From the NCBI RefSeq assembly GCF_003264855.1, contig NZ_NFZS01000005.1, forward strand, positions 124,001-188,000: a stretch of 64,000 nucleotides of DNA, given 5' to 3'. Position 1 is the stretch's first letter. Each line of letters starts with the position of its first letter. Shown in pieces: positions 7,985-17,207 of this stretch. The DNA is from Dyella jiangningensis. Its GTDB lineage: Bacteria > Pseudomonadota > Gammaproteobacteria > Xanthomonadales > Rhodanobacteraceae. A program made the translations under genes and the position numbers. Below the pieces are notes generated by a model. That model was not told where the DNA came from. It did no database searches and saw only the letters and a program-made list of their open reading frames with translations.

Positions 7985-10654
7985 TCACAACCAGCGACCG
8001 TAGCGCCGGATGTAGATCAGTTTCATCAGCTGCGTGAGCACGCAGTACGTGAGCACCGTCGCCGCCAGCCAGCCGAAATACACGCCAGGCAGGGGCATCA
8101 TGCCGATCTTCGCGCCGAGCCCGGTATACGGCACCAGCATGCCGATGACGATGATGGCGGTGGTGAGCGCCAGCACCGGGGCGGAGGCGAAGCTCTGCAG
8201 GAACGGAATCCTGCGCGTGCGGATCATGTGCACGATCAGGGTCTGCGTGAGCAAACTCTCGATGAACCAGCCCGACTGGAAGAACGACTGATGTTCCGTC
8301 GAGTTGGCGCCGAACAGGTACCACAGCAGCAGGAACGTGGTGATGTCGAAGATCGAGCTGACCGGTCCGATCCACATCATGAAACGGCCGATGTCGCTGG
8401 CGTCCCACTTGCGCGGCTTGCGCAGGTACTCGTCGTCCATGCGGTCGAACGGGATCGACAGCTGCGAGATGTCGTACAGCAGGTTCAGCACCAGGATCTG
8501 CAGCGGCAGCATCGGCAGGAACGGCAGGAACGCGCTCGCCACCAGCACCGAGAACATGTTGCCGAAGTTCGAGCTGGCGGTCATCTTGATGTACTTGATG
8601 ATGTTGCCGAAGGTGATGCGCCCTTCGATCACGCCCTCTTCCAGCACCATCAGGTTCTTTTCGAGCAGGATGATGTCCGCCGACTCCTTGGCGATGTCGG
8701 TGGCGGTATCCACCGAGATGCCCACGTCGGCCTCGCGCAGCGCCGGCGCGTCGTTGATGCCGTCGCCGAGGAAGCCCACGGTATGGCCCTGGCGCTGCAG
8801 CGACTTCACCACGCGCGCCTTCTGCAGCGGCGACATCTTGGCGAATACGGTGGTGCGCCTGACCAGTGCGTCCAGCTCATCGTCGGTCAACGGCTCGATG
8901 TGCTTGCCCTGCGCGGAGTGCTCCACGTCCAGGCCCACTTCACGGCAGATCTTGCGCGTCACCGCCTCGTTGTCGCCGGTGATCACCTTCACTTCGACGC
9001 CATGGTGATGCAGCGCGGCGATGGCGGTGGCCGCGCTGTCCTTCGGCGGATCGAGGAACGCGAGGCAGCCGATCGCGGTGAGTCCGCTCTCGTCCGCCAC
9101 ACCGTAGGCGCGGCCCGCTGGCGGCTGCTGCTTGATGGCGACCACCAGCACGCGCAAGCCGTCTTCATTGAGGCCGCGCGTCATCGCCTTGATGTCGGCG
9201 CGCAGCTCGTCGGTCATCGGCAGGATGTCGTCGCCCGACTTGGCGGACGAGCAGATCGACAGCATCTCTTCGACGGCGCCCTTGCACACCAGCAGCTCGT
9301 GGCCATCGCCATTGCCCAGCACCACCGACATGCGACGACGCTGGAAGTCGAACGGAATCTCGTCGACGATACGGTAGTGCTGCGCGACCTCTTCCAGGTC
9401 GCGATGCGTCAACACCGCCTTGTCCATCAGGTTCTTCAGGCCCGTCTGGAAGCGGCTGTTGAGGTAGCCGTATTCCAGCGCTTCGTCCGACTCCTCGCCG
9501 TACAGATCGAGGTGACGCTCCAGCACGATCTTGTCCAGCGTGAGCGTGCCGGTCTTGTCGGTGCACAGCACGTCCATCGCGCCGAAGTTCTGGATCGCGT
9601 TGAGGCGCTTCACCACCACCTTGCGCTTGGACATCGCCAGCGCGCCCTTGGCGAGATTCGCCGTCACGATCAGCGGCAGCATCTCGGGCGTGAGGCCCAC
9701 CGCCACCGACAGCGCGAACAGGAACGCCTGCAGCCAGTCGTGCTTGTCCAGGCCGTTGATCAGGAAAACGATCGGCACCATCACCGCCATGAAGCGGATC
9801 AGCAGCCAGCTGACGCTGTTCACGCCCTTGTCGAAGCTGGTCTGCACGCGCTGGCCGACGATGGTGCGCGCGAGCGAGCCCAGGTAGGTACGCGAACCGG
9901 TGGACACCACGACCGCAGTGGCGCTGCCGCTCACCACGTTGGTGCCCATGTAGCAGACGGTGGGCAGGTCCAGCGGATTGTCGCCGTGCGCGCCGCCGTC
10001 CAGCTCATCGTCGCGATGGCTGTGCGCGGGCGCGGACTTCTCCACCGGCAGCGATTCGCCCGTGAGGATGGCCTGGCTGATGAAGAGGTCTTTCGCGGAG
10101 ACCAATCGCAGGTCCGCCGGCACCATGTCGCCTGCCGCGAGGTGAACGATGTCGCCGGCCACCAATTCGCCCACCGGCACTTCGATGCGCTCGCTGTGGC
10201 CATCGGACGCGCGACGCGTCACCGTGGCCGTGTTGCGCACCATCGCCTTGAGCTTTTCGGCGGCAAGCGAGGAACGGTATTCCTGCGTGAAGCTCAACAG
10301 CACGCTGATGCCGACCATCACCGCAATGATGATCGGACCGGTGATGTCGCTGGCGTCGGTGGCCAGCTGCACCACGGCCAGCACCAGCAGCACGATGATG
10401 AAAGGGTTCTTGAACGCGCGCAGCAGCTGCACCGACCAGTGCGGCGGCTTCTCGTGCGAGACCTCGTTGAGGCCATCACGATCGAGGCGCTCGGAAATCT
10501 GTTCTTCATTCAGACCAGCCGCGCTGGTATCCAACGCCGCATAAAGCGCTTCGTTGTGGCGGAACGCTTCCTGCGCCACGGCCACGCGCACCGGCGCGTT
10601 GGCGCTCTTGACGGCCGCCTTGCCGGTGACGGTCTGGGTGGAGTGCTTCAACAT
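7985..10654 (-). CDS. mgtA: Magnesium-translocating P-type ATPase (MgtA type)
   Basis: MgtA/MgtB enzymes are P3B ATPases that import Mg2+ across the inner membrane under Mg2+ starvation. The 889-residue length is near that of E. coli MgtA. Visible are TGESLPVEKS in the actuator domain, the phosphorylation site CTDKTGTLT (Asp about residue 365), VKVITGDNEAVTRKICREVGL and the hinge GDGINDAPALREADVGISVD. The last 200 residues hold the C-terminal membrane bundle. The ATG at 10654 fits a GGAAG site; an ATG nine codons upstream is possible. About 165 bp upstream ends a small ORF with a good ribosome site, a possible leader. Confidence 0.95.
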   Translation of the reverse strand: MLKHSTQTVTGKAAVKSANAPVRVAVAQEAFRHNEALYAALDTSAAGLNEEQISERLDRDGLNEVSHEKPPHWSVQLLRAFKNPFIIVLLVLAVVQLATDASDITGPIIIAVMVGISVLLSFTQEYRSSLAAEKLKAMVRNTATVTRRASDGHSERIEVPVGELVAGDIVHLAAGDMVPADLRLVSAKDLFISQAILTGESLPVEKSAPAHSHRDDELDGGAHGDNPLDLPTVCYMGTNVVSGSATAVVVSTGSRTYLGSLARTIVGQRVQTSFDKGVNSVSWLLIRFMAVMVPIVFLINGLDKHDWLQAFLFALSVAVGLTPEMLPLIVTANLAKGALAMSKRKVVVKRLNAIQNFGAMDVLCTDKTGTLTLDKIVLERHLDLYGEESDEALEYGYLNSRFQTGLKNLMDKAVLTHRDLEEVAQHYRIVDEIPFDFQRRRMSVVLGNGDGHELLVCKGAVEEMLSICSSAKSGDDILPMTDELRADIKAMTRGLNEDGLRVLVVAIKQQPPAGRAYGVADESGLTAIGCLAFLDPPKDSAATAIAALHHHGVEVKVITGDNEAVTRKICREVGLDVEHSAQGKHIEPLTDDELDALVRRTTVFAKMSPLQKARVVKSLQRQGHTVGFLGDGINDAPALREADVGISVDTATDIAKESADIILLEKNLMVLEEGVIEGRITFGNIIKYIKMTASSNFGNMFSVLVASAFLPFLPMLPLQILVLNLLYDISQLSIPFDRMDDEYLRKPRKWDASDIGRFMMWIGPVSSIFDITTFLLLWYLFGANSTEHQSFFQSGWFIESLLTQTLIVHMIRTRRIPFLQSFASAPVLALTTAIIVIGMLVPYTGLGAKIGMMPLPGVYFGWLAATVLTYCVLTQLMKLIYIRRYGRWL

Positions 10655-10820
10655 GACTCGCTTCCGTGAAATCGGTGACATCTGGGCCGGACCAGCGAGC
10701 CGGCGGGGTCATCCCGCGCGTGACGCCAAGACCTGCGCTACGGACTTCGTCGCAATCGACGCCACGAGACTGGCGGGGGCCAGCCCTTGGTCGGCATCGC
10801 CTGGCGCAACAAAGCGTTCA

Positions 10821-11054
10821 TCAGTGACTGGATACCAGCTGCAGATGACGATGAGCTTGCGAAGTCGCATGTTCACGGCGACGGGCCTGGTAGGCCTGCG
10901 CGTCATTGGCCTGCTGCGATTCGAGCACAGCCGGGGCCTGGGTTTCGTCCAGGGGAGCGGGGACGGTAATCGTCCAGGAACGTGCGTCTGCACGACGGCC
11001 CGAGACCGAACGTACAGCGGTACGCAGACGGAAGAAATCGCGAAGGAGCTTCAT
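10821..11054 (-). CDS. Hypothetical 77-residue protein or leader ORF upstream of mgtA
   Basis: An Arg-rich 77-residue frame begins MKLLRDFFRLRTAVRS and contains TVPAPLDETQAP. No family is recognised. It is credited because GAGGAG stands 8 bp before its ATG, preceded by a direct repeat of GGCGCCGTT, and because it points at mgtA. Other frames overlap it, and codon evidence was not computed. It could be an ordinary small gene or a regulatory leader comparable in position, not in sequence, to enterobacterial mgtL. Confidence 0.4.
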   Translation of the reverse strand: MKLLRDFFRLRTAVRSVSGRRADARSWTITVPAPLDETQAPAVLESQQANDAQAYQARRREHATSQAHRHLQLVSSH

Positions 11055-11433
11055 GGCCCTTTCTCCTCGTTAACGGCGCCAACGGCGCCATCAGAGGAGG
11101 GCCGGACTTCCCTAGTCGAGGAAAGCGCCAGCCGACCGCAGGCGGTCGCCGCAGCAGATCAGCTTGTTATGCAATGCCGGCACCCGATGCTCGCGGATGT
11201 CGACGTTGCGACTAGGGTAAACGTCCATATGCCTTGGGTTGATAGGACAGAGGCCACTGAGGGCGAAACCGCGCCCGGTGGCGCGCAAATTGTCTTGCTG
11301 CGGTGCGGTAGTGTCAACCCCGTGACGTGGAATTTGGTGGCGAAAGTTGTTGCGTTTAGGGCCGAGACTTGTCGAGCTGGATGTGACGTTGGCGTTATGT
11401 GGCGTGCACGGTTCGCGGCATGCACTCTCCCCT

Positions 11434-11457
11434 TGTAGGGGCGCACCCAGCGCGCGA
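11434..11457 (+). repeat. Single degenerate REP (GTAGGAGCGCACCC family)
   Basis: TGTAGGGGCGCACCCAGCGCGCGA is a diverged copy of the palindromic motif that occurs as complete pairs at five other places in the window. No inverted partner is near. Confidence 0.5.
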
Positions 11458-11527
11458 AAGCCTTTCGCCTCGGTCCTCATCGTCATTGCTGCGAAAGCGG
11501 CAATCGGGCGACTTTCAGCGTTTCTGC

Positions 11528-11617
11528 CGGCGTGCTCGCCTGCGGCGGGCTTTCCGGACCGCTGCCGCGGCCCGGGTCACTTTCTCTTGCTTGCCCAAGA
11601 GAAAGTAACCAAAGAGA
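11528..11617 (-). repeat. 90-bp hairpin repeat, copy 1 (inverted)
   Basis: Read on the minus strand, it contains GTTACTTTCTCTTG, a short loop and CAAGAGAAAGTGAC, then a GC-rich part ending GCCCGCCGCAGGCGAGC. The same layout recurs in plus orientation at 12104-12186 and 51512-51607, so this is a dispersed mobile or structural repeat rather than a gene remnant. Confidence 0.65.
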
Positions 11618-11838
11618 ACGGCACCCCGCGTGGCGCTGGCTGGGCTACGCCCAGCCAGTTCGTGAGGGGCGGCCTGGCTTTTCGACCGGGCTCCTGCCCG
11701 GACGAAAAGTGCCCGACGTCCTTGTCGGGCACCCCTGCGGGGCCTGCTCGTCTGCCCCTCACCGCCACACAGGGGACCCGTGACGGCTCGTGCCGCCGCG
11801 CGGCACATCGCTTCGAGGAGGTGGCGTTCGCCGTTCGT

Positions 11839-11913
11839 TGTGGGAGCACACCCTGTGCGCGACCGCAGAGGTGATGCCCTACGCCGCGGTCGCGCACTGG
11901 GTGCGCTCCTACA
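11839..11913. repeat. REP pair (inverted GTAGGAGCGCACCC palindromes)
   Basis: A left arm TGTGGGAGCACACCCTGTGC and a right arm ending GCACTGGGTGCGCTCCTACA face each other across a short spacer, the layout of a REPIN. The flanking arms carry the GCGACCGC / GCGGTCGC extensions shared by the other pairs. Confidence 0.7.
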
Positions 11914-12005
11914 GGGAGAGAACCCGCTCTGCGCCCTGGCTCTTGACCTCCCCTCCCCTATGGGTGGAGGAACAGCCCGAAGGGTGGCCGGCAGGACGCC
12001 GGCGA

Positions 12006-12040
12006 GTTTGTCGTCAGGACAGGATGTCCTGTCGACAAAC
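12006..12040. repeat. Isolated long hairpin
   Basis: GTTTGTCG pairs with CGACAAAC, and inside it AGGACA pairs with TGTCCT around a 3-nt loop. There is no adjacent U-run and no gene to terminate, so it is listed as a palindrome only. Confidence 0.45.
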
Positions 12041-12103
12041 CCCGCAACCCGCCCGCGGACCTTCCGGGGGATAGCCCGGAAGGCGCGGCATCGGGGTGGC
12101 CTT

Positions 12104-12186
12104 TCTCTTGGTTACTTCTCTTTGGCCACGCAAAGAGAAGTGACCCGCTGCCCGGCAGGGCAGCGGAAGCCCGCCGCAGGCGAGCC
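12104..12186 (+). repeat. Hairpin repeat, copy 2
   Basis: TCTCTTGGTTACTTCTCTTT and CAAAGAGAAGTGACCC form the stem, followed by GC-rich sequence ending GCCCGCCGCAGGCGAGCC. It matches the reverse complement of 11528-11617, so the two copies form an inverted pair about 490 bp apart. Confidence 0.65.
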
Positions 12187-12252
12187 AGGTCGCAATATCG
12201 CTAAAAAGGGCCCGAACAAGGACGGCACAGACAAACGGCGAGGCAAGGTTGG

Positions 12253-12290
12253 CCCCTCACCCCAACCCTCTCCCCGGAGGGGAGAGGGAG
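12253..12290. repeat. CCCTCACCCC palindromic repeat, copy 1
   Basis: A 38-bp unit in which CCCTCTCCCC pairs with GGGGAGAGGG. It differs by one base from the copy at 51294-51331. It sits just downstream of the ctaB stop and may terminate or protect the oxidase transcript. Confidence 0.65.
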
Positions 12291-12303
12291 AAAACGCGTC
12301 CGC

Positions 12304-13215
12304 TCAGATGGAGCGTTCGAACACGAGCCCCTGGTGCTGCATCAGCGGCTCCATCACCCAATGGTCGACGAGCAGGAACGCAAACAGCGCCATCAGGTAC
12401 ACGATGGAATAGTTGAACACCTTCATCGCGAAGAACTCATCCGGCGGATTCAACAGACGGATCGCGTAGTACAGGAACCCCACGCCAAGCACCGCCGCGC
12501 CACCGAGATAGACCATCCCGCTGTAACCCGTCAGCGCGGGCAGCAGCGTCACCAGCACCAGCAGGATCGTGTAGAACAGCACATGCCAGCGCGTGAACAC
12601 CACGCCATGCGTCACCGGCAGCATCGGTACCTGTGCGCGCGAGTAATCATCGCGACGGAAGATCGCCAGCGCCCAGAAGTGCGGCGGCGTCCACACGAAG
12701 ATGATCAGGCACAGCTGCAGCGCAAACGGATGCAGCGAACCGGTGACGGCCGTCCACCCGAGCACCGGCGGAATCGCGCCGGCCAGGCCGCCGATCACGA
12801 TGTTCTGCGGCGTGGCGCGCTTGAGGTAGGCCGTGTAGATCACCGCATAACCGATCAAGCCGCCAAAGGTCAGCAGCGCGGTGAGCGGATTTACCAGCAC
12901 GGCGAGGATGACCATCGACACCGCACCGAGCGCCAACGCGAAGACGAGCACCTGGTGCGGCTTGAGATGTCCCGTTGCAAGCGGGCGATGCGCGGTACGC
13001 GCCATCACCTTGTCGATGCGCTGGTCGATCAGGTGATTGAACGCGGCGGCCGAGCCCGACGCCATCCAGATGCCCAGCGTGCCGAACACCAGCGCGCGCC
13101 ACGGCGGGGTGCCGGGCACGGCGAGGAACATGCCGATGATGGCGCAGAACACCAGCAGCGCGACGACGCGCGGCTTGGTCAGCTCCATGTATTCGTGGAA
13201 ACGGCTCGTCATCAT
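12304..13215 (-). CDS. ctaB: Protoheme IX farnesyltransferase (heme O synthase)
   Basis: This UbiA-family enzyme adds a farnesyl group to heme b to give heme O, the precursor of heme A. The 303-residue protein starts [18 protein letters not shown] and has the prenyl-diphosphate site [20 protein letters not shown], with the spaced Asn/Asp residues and the Arg-Thr-x-x-Arg-Pro-Leu motif. About eight hydrophobic segments follow. Its ATG overlaps the ctaA stop (TGATG), so the two are translationally coupled and supply heme to the oxidase encoded upstream. It is also called cyoE. Confidence 0.96.
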   Translation of the reverse strand: MMTSRFHEYMELTKPRVVALLVFCAIIGMFLAVPGTPPWRALVFGTLGIWMASGSAAAFNHLIDQRIDKVMARTAHRPLATGHLKPHQVLVFALALGAVSMVILAVLVNPLTALLTFGGLIGYAVIYTAYLKRATPQNIVIGGLAGAIPPVLGWTAVTGSLHPFALQLCLIIFVWTPPHFWALAIFRRDDYSRAQVPMLPVTHGVVFTRWHVLFYTILLVLVTLLPALTGYSGMVYLGGAAVLGVGFLYYAIRLLNPPDEFFAMKVFNYSIVYLMALFAFLLVDHWVMEPLMQHQGLVFERSI

Positions 13216-14378
13216 CAGTGCCCGAGGGAAAGGAACATCGCGTCGTCGTGACGCTTCTGCGTGCGTGCCAGTGTCGCCAGCAAAGTGAACAGCAACAGCG
13301 CCGCCACACCATTGTGCATGGTCGCCACCGGCAGCGGCAGGCCGAAATGCACGTTGCTGATGCCCAATAGCACCTGCGTGACCAGTACCACCGCGATGAG
13401 CAGGCCCAGCGAACGCAGGCCGCGACGCGACACGCGGTGAGACAGCCAGGCGAGGTAGCAGAACACCACCAGCGCGCCGAAGCGATGCGCGATCTGGATC
13501 GCGCTGCGTGCCGCCATGTCGAGCACGCCGCCTTCATAGTTCACACCGACGCCGCGCCACAGCACGAAGCCCTCGCGGAAATCGGTCGGCGGCATCCATT
13601 GGCCGAGGCATTTGGGGAAGTCCGTGCCGCAGGCGAGCGCCGCATAGTTGGAGGATGTCCAGCCGCCCAGCGCGATCTGCGCGAGCAACAACACGATGCC
13701 GAGCACCACGACCTTGCGCAGGCCGGCATAACTGTCGTCCTGCGCGCCGACGCCGGCAAATCGCAGCGCTGCATAGGCCAGCAGCGCGAACGTGGTGATG
13801 CCGCCCATCAGGTGTCCCATCACCACGATGGGCTTGAGCAGCAACGTCACCGTCCACATGCCGAGCATGGCCTGGAACACCACCACCGCCAGCACCAGCA
13901 CACTGATGCGCCACGCACCAGGACGGTGCAGCCTGATCGCCGCGATCATCGGCAGGCCGATCGCCACGATCGACAGCAGCAACGACCAGTGATGCTCGCC
14001 TCGTATGTACATGCCCACGCCGATCGCCGCGCAGATCGCGCCGACGATCACGGCATGGCGCGCCCAGCGATCACGCCAGCTCGCAACCAGCGCCAGGACG
14101 AACACCAGCGTGCCCAGCGTGCCGGCGAGAAAGCGGTGCACCTGTTCGCGCCAGGCCTTGTGCGTTTCGTACGGGCGATCAGGAAACGCCTGGTTGGCCT
14201 GCGCGATCTCGTGCTGCTGTTCGGGCCAGGTGGCACGGCCGTAGCACGTCGGCCAATCGGGACACGACAGGCCCGCGTTGGACAGCCGCACGAAGGCGCC
14301 AAACATCACCACGCCAAAGGCGAACACCGCAGCGAGCAGCGCAAGTCCGCGCAGCACTCGTGAGGAACGGGCGGTCAT
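13215..14378 (-). CDS. ctaA: Heme A synthase (COX15/CtaA family)
   Basis: CtaA oxidises the C8 methyl of heme O to a formyl group, giving heme A. The 387-residue product has eight hydrophobic spans with conserved His residues: [40 protein letters not shown] and [12 protein letters not shown]. The early [16 protein letters not shown] segment, with its Cys pair, is typical of proteobacterial COX15-type enzymes. The ATG at 14378 overlaps the stop of the gene before it, making a tight ctaA-ctaB tail. Confidence 0.95.
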   Translation of the reverse strand: MTARSSRVLRGLALLAAVFAFGVVMFGAFVRLSNAGLSCPDWPTCYGRATWPEQQHEIAQANQAFPDRPYETHKAWREQVHRFLAGTLGTLVFVLALVASWRDRWARHAVIVGAICAAIGVGMYIRGEHHWSLLLSIVAIGLPMIAAIRLHRPGAWRISVLVLAVVVFQAMLGMWTVTLLLKPIVVMGHLMGGITTFALLAYAALRFAGVGAQDDSYAGLRKVVVLGIVLLLAQIALGGWTSSNYAALACGTDFPKCLGQWMPPTDFREGFVLWRGVGVNYEGGVLDMAARSAIQIAHRFGALVVFCYLAWLSHRVSRRGLRSLGLLIAVVLVTQVLLGISNVHFGLPLPVATMHNGVAALLLFTLLATLARTQKRHDDAMFLSLGH

Positions 14379-14947
14379 CAGCGAATCACCTTCTGCAGAT
14401 CCTTGCGCAGACCGGAAGGATCGAAACCGGCGGGATACAGCGACAGCGCCGTGCCATCGGACTCGACCAGCAACGCGCTCACGCTGTCGGGCTCCGACGG
14501 GCGAAACGCAGCAAGCGCGTCCTTGCTGTCCTGACCCACCTGCCAATAGTTGGCCATGCCGTTGGTCGCCGCATCTGCCGGAGGTACACCCACGTAAAGC
14601 AGGCGCAGGCGCGTGGCATTGCGATTCAAGGTGATGCGCGCGGCGGCGATCTTGGTCAGCGTGTCCACGCAGTGGGACGCGCAACCAGGACCCGCGACGG
14701 CCACCAGGGTCAACTGCGGCTCGCTTGCGCGCCATGCCCACGGTTTGCCGTCGGCCAGGATCACCTGGAGCTGTTCGTTTGCAAAATTGCGCTGCGGCGT
14801 GATCGGCAGGCCATTGGCCTTGCCGCCCGGCTGCCAGCCCACCGCGGTAAGCACACCGGCGGCAATGATCGGTGCGGCGAACACCAGCATGATCAACAGC
14901 AGTTTCAGACGGCTCGCGCGCATCGCGCGCTGATCGGGTGGGTTCAT
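14378..14947 (-). CDS. Membrane-anchored Sco-like thioredoxin-fold protein of the oxidase operon
   Basis: A 189-residue protein with one N-terminal anchor (LKLLLIMLVFAAPIIAAGVL) and a periplasmic domain. GPGCASHCVDTL gives a CxxxC pair spaced as in Sco copper chaperones (CxxxCP), and LLVESDGTALSLYPAGFD resembles the Sco C-terminal strand. The metal-binding His expected just before that strand is not present (PDSVSALLVE). It may be a reductase or a degenerate Sco rather than a full copper donor. It overlaps SURF1 upstream (ATGA) and ctaA downstream. No standard Sco gene is in the locus. Confidence 0.7.
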   Translation of the reverse strand: MNPPDQRAMRASRLKLLLIMLVFAAPIIAAGVLTAVGWQPGGKANGLPITPQRNFANEQLQVILADGKPWAWRASEPQLTLVAVAGPGCASHCVDTLTKIAAARITLNRNATRLRLLYVGVPPADAATNGMANYWQVGQDSKDALAAFRPSEPDSVSALLVESDGTALSLYPAGFDPSGLRKDLQKVIR

Positions 14948-15684
14948 GACCTGTCCAACGGTTTGGAGGGGCGGCGACGATGCAGCACCAGCAGGATCAC
15001 CACCGCCGCCACGGCGAAGGTGAACCACTGGAACGCATAGGCCCGATGTCGGGCGGGCGGCATCGAGGAGAAATCGATGGTGTGTTCGCGCACATAGATC
15101 GACGCGGGGTCGGCGTCCAGCGCCAGCACTTGCGGGTAAAGCGTGGCGCCGAGGTCGGCGGCCACTTGTGGCAGTTCGAGATAGACGGTGGTCTTGGGCC
15201 AACGTGCCTGGCGCGCCAGGGCGTTGCCGCCCATCTCGAAACCGACACCGGGCGCGGGTACATACAAGCCCTGCAGCACCTGTTTGCCTGTGGGAAGCGG
15301 AGGCAGCTGAGGGGGCTGATCCGTGCCATTGCCGGGCAGGAAACCCAGATCCACCAGCAGCAAGCGATCGGCGTGCTGCGGACGGAAAGGCGCATAGACT
15401 TCCGCACCGCCGCGCTGGTCGTGCTTGGGGTTGTCCAGGAGATACAGGCGATCGGGCACGTACTCGCCCTGCACGCTCACGCGCGCAAACGCATCGATGG
15501 GGGGCTTTGCGGCCACCGCGGAAAAATCGCGTGGCGCAGCGTTTTCCGCTGCGGCATACCGTCGCAGAATTTCTTCCTTTTCGTTCGCGCGATGCAACTG
15601 CCACACGCCCAAGCGTATGAACAGCAAGGCACCTGCCGCCGTCAGCAGCAAGGCGAACCACGACGGACGGCGCAACCACTTCAC
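14944..15684 (-). CDS. SURF1 family cytochrome oxidase assembly protein
   Basis: SURF1 proteins help insert heme a into subunit I. The 246-residue protein has the family topology: an N-terminal span (FALLLTAAGALLFIRLGVWQLHRANEKEE), a periplasmic middle with GEYVPDRLYLLDNPKHDQRGG and VDLGFLPGNG, and a C-terminal span (YAFQWFTFAVAAVVILLVL) beginning with the typical H-x-x-Y-x-x-Q-W-F block. Its stop overlaps the next gene by four bases (ATGA), so it heads the SURF1/Sco-like/ctaA/ctaB group. Confidence 0.93.
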   Translation of the reverse strand: MKWLRRPSWFALLLTAAGALLFIRLGVWQLHRANEKEEILRRYAAAENAAPRDFSAVAAKPPIDAFARVSVQGEYVPDRLYLLDNPKHDQRGGAEVYAPFRPQHADRLLLVDLGFLPGNGTDQPPQLPPLPTGKQVLQGLYVPAPGVGFEMGGNALARQARWPKTTVYLELPQVAADLGATLYPQVLALDADPASIYVREHTIDFSSMPPARHRAYAFQWFTFAVAAVVILLVLHRRRPSKPLDRS

Positions 15685-15743
15685 GCAGTGGCACCACGCA
15701 CGGCCGCTATACTGCGGATGTCAAAAACGTTCGGACCAATCAC

Positions 15744-15959
15744 GTGGAAACCATCTACAAATATGCGCTGGTGATCCTGCTGCTGGTGGTGCTGTTCAAC
15801 CTTGGTCAGGCCCTGTTCTTCATGATGACCGACAAGGACGGCAGCAAGCGCACGGTATGGGCGTTGACCCGCCGCATCGGTTTGTCCGTCCTGCTCATCC
15901 TGATGGTCGTGCTCGGCATCTGGATGGGCTGGCTGCACCCGCACGGCGTGGGCCAGTAA
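15744..15959 (+). CDS. DUF2909 twin-transmembrane protein
   Basis: A 71-residue protein with two hydrophobic helices (YALVILLLVVLFNLGQALFFM and GLSVLLILMVVLGIWMGWL) joined by a basic loop DKDGSKRTVWALTRR. This is the DUF2909 pattern, regularly found beside cytochrome oxidase genes; its exact role is unknown, probably oxidase assembly. It starts with GTG; no good ribosome site is visible. It is the only plus-strand gene inside the minus-strand oxidase locus and ends in its own terminator. Confidence 0.85.
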   Translation: METIYKYALVILLLVVLFNLGQALFFMMTDKDGSKRTVWALTRRIGLSVLLILMVVLGIWMGWLHPHGVGQ

Positions 15960-16011
15960 TTGTAGCGTTATGGGGCGTTCGGCGCCCCAGTTGCGACAAC
16001 CGGTTTGAGCG

Positions 16012-16040
16012 AAGGCCCGCCATTGGCGGGCCTTTGTTTT
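16012..16040 (+). terminator. Rho-independent terminator of the DUF2909 gene
   Basis: A perfect 10-bp stem AAGGCCCGCC/GGCGGGCCTT with an ATT loop is followed by TGTTTT, about 50 bp after the stop. Confidence 0.85.
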
Positions 16041-16061
16041 GGACGGCCCTCATCGCTCTTC

Positions 16062-16151
16062 TGTAGGAGCGCACCCAGTGCGCGATCGGCCTGTCTCGAA
16101 CACCAGAGGCAGAATGACAGTCTGCGGTCGCGCACTGGGTGCGCTCCTACA
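16062..16151. repeat. REP pair between DUF2909 and ctaE
   Basis: TGTAGGAGCGCACCCAGTGC and GCACTGGGTGCGCTCCTACA are perfect reverse complements about 50 bp apart, with GCGA / TCGC extensions. It sits between two terminators of convergent genes. Confidence 0.8.
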
Positions 16152-16163
16152 AAGTAACGGCAC

Positions 16164-16195
16164 AAAAAAACCCGCCTTTCGGCGGGCTTTTTGCT
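16164..16195 (-). terminator. Terminator of the ctaE transcript
   Basis: CCCGCC/GGCGGG with a TTTC loop is flanked by seven A on the left and CTTTTT on the right, giving a U-run on either strand. It lies about 17 bp after the ctaE stop. Confidence 0.8.
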
Positions 16196-16211
16196 GCGAC
16201 GCGCGAGCGCC

Positions 16212-17099
16212 TCAGAGGATGTAGACGAACATGAAGAGGCCGAGCCACACCACGTCGACGAAGTGCCAGTACCAGGCCACGGCTTCGAAGGCGAAGTGGT
16301 GGTCCTTGCTGAAGTGGCCCTTGGCCACGCGCAGCCAGATGATCGCCAGCATGATCGTGCCCAGCGTCACGTGCATGCCGTGGAAGCCGGTGAGCATGAA
16401 GAAGGTCGAACCGTACACGCCGCTCTGCAGCGTCAGGTTGAGCTCCTTGTAGGCTTCCATGTACTCGTGCGCCTGGAAGTACAGGAACGTCGCGCCGAGC
16501 AGCACGGTGAGCGCCAGGAACACCAGGATCTTGCCGCGATGGCCGGCCTTCAGCGCGTGGTGCGCGATGGTGACGGTCACGCTCGAGGTGAGCAGGATCA
16601 GCGTGTTGAGCAGCGGCAGGCCCCACGGGGCAACCGTCTGGAAATCGCCGCCGATGTGCTCCGGACCACCGCCGCCGGCCGAGCCCCACGAAGCGGAGTA
16701 ATCGCTCCACAGGAACTGGTGGGTCAGCAGGCCATGGCCTTCGCCACCGAGCCACGGCACCGCGTACATGCGGGCGTAGAACAGGGCGCCGAAGAACGCC
16801 GCGAAGAACATCACCTCGGAGAAGATGAACCACATCATGCCCATGCGGAACGAGCGGTCCACCTGGCTGTTGTAGCTGCCCGCGAGCGATTCGCGGATCA
16901 CCGAGCGGAACCAGCCGAAGAACATCAGCAGGATGCCGACGAAGCCGACGGTGATCACGGTCTTACCGAAGCTCGCCTCGCCCGGAGGCGCGTTGAGCCA
17001 GTGCGCGGCACCGAACACGGTGACGAACATGACGACCGCGGCCACGATGGGCCAATAGCTCTTGGTCGGTACGAAATAAGCGCCTTGCTGCTGACCCAT
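16212..17099 (-). CDS. ctaE: Cytochrome c oxidase subunit III
   Basis: Subunit III supports proton uptake and stability of the aa3 oxidase. The 295-residue protein has seven predicted spans and family motifs: FRMGMMWFIFSEVMFFAAFFGALFYAR (with the conserved membrane Glu), HHALKAGHRGKILVFLALTVLLG, YMEAYKEL and the C-terminal GFHGMHVTLGTIML and AVAWYWHFVDVVWLGLF. The ATG at 17099 (MGQQQGAYFVPTKSYWP) is the usual start; an upstream extension lacks family sequence. Directly upstream lies a 42-residue gene where ctaG would normally also be found. Confidence 0.96.
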   Translation of the reverse strand: MGQQQGAYFVPTKSYWPIVAAVVMFVTVFGAAHWLNAPPGEASFGKTVITVGFVGILLMFFGWFRSVIRESLAGSYNSQVDRSFRMGMMWFIFSEVMFFAAFFGALFYARMYAVPWLGGEGHGLLTHQFLWSDYSASWGSAGGGGPEHIGGDFQTVAPWGLPLLNTLILLTSSVTVTIAHHALKAGHRGKILVFLALTVLLGATFLYFQAHEYMEAYKELNLTLQSGVYGSTFFMLTGFHGMHVTLGTIMLAIIWLRVAKGHFSKDHHFAFEAVAWYWHFVDVVWLGLFMFVYIL

Positions 17100-17207
17100 G
17101 GTGCGACCCCGTGGATATCTCTGTTTGCTTCCACTCCCGGTTTTCCGGGAGCTACAACCCGCATGCCTGATCATCGGCTCACGGACGGATACTGCGACGA
17201 AAACGCG

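Larger units (their letters stand above)
11055..12303. other. 1.25-kb non-coding region dense in palindromes
   Basis: No convincing gene lies here; open frames are short, lack ribosome sites and run through inverted repeats. It holds copies of at least three dispersed repeat families (listed separately) plus isolated hairpins: TTTTCGACCGGGC/GCCCGGACGAAAA at 11679-11708, GCCCGAC/GTCGGGC at 11711-11730 and a long hairpin at 12006-12040. It lies between the mgtA side and the 3' end of the oxidase locus. Confidence 0.7.

Noticed and set aside
7877-10669. 930-codon open frame opposite mgtA
   Set aside because: It is His/Arg/Gln-rich without domains and lies fully antisense to a well-supported ATPase; long shadow frames are expected at this GC content.
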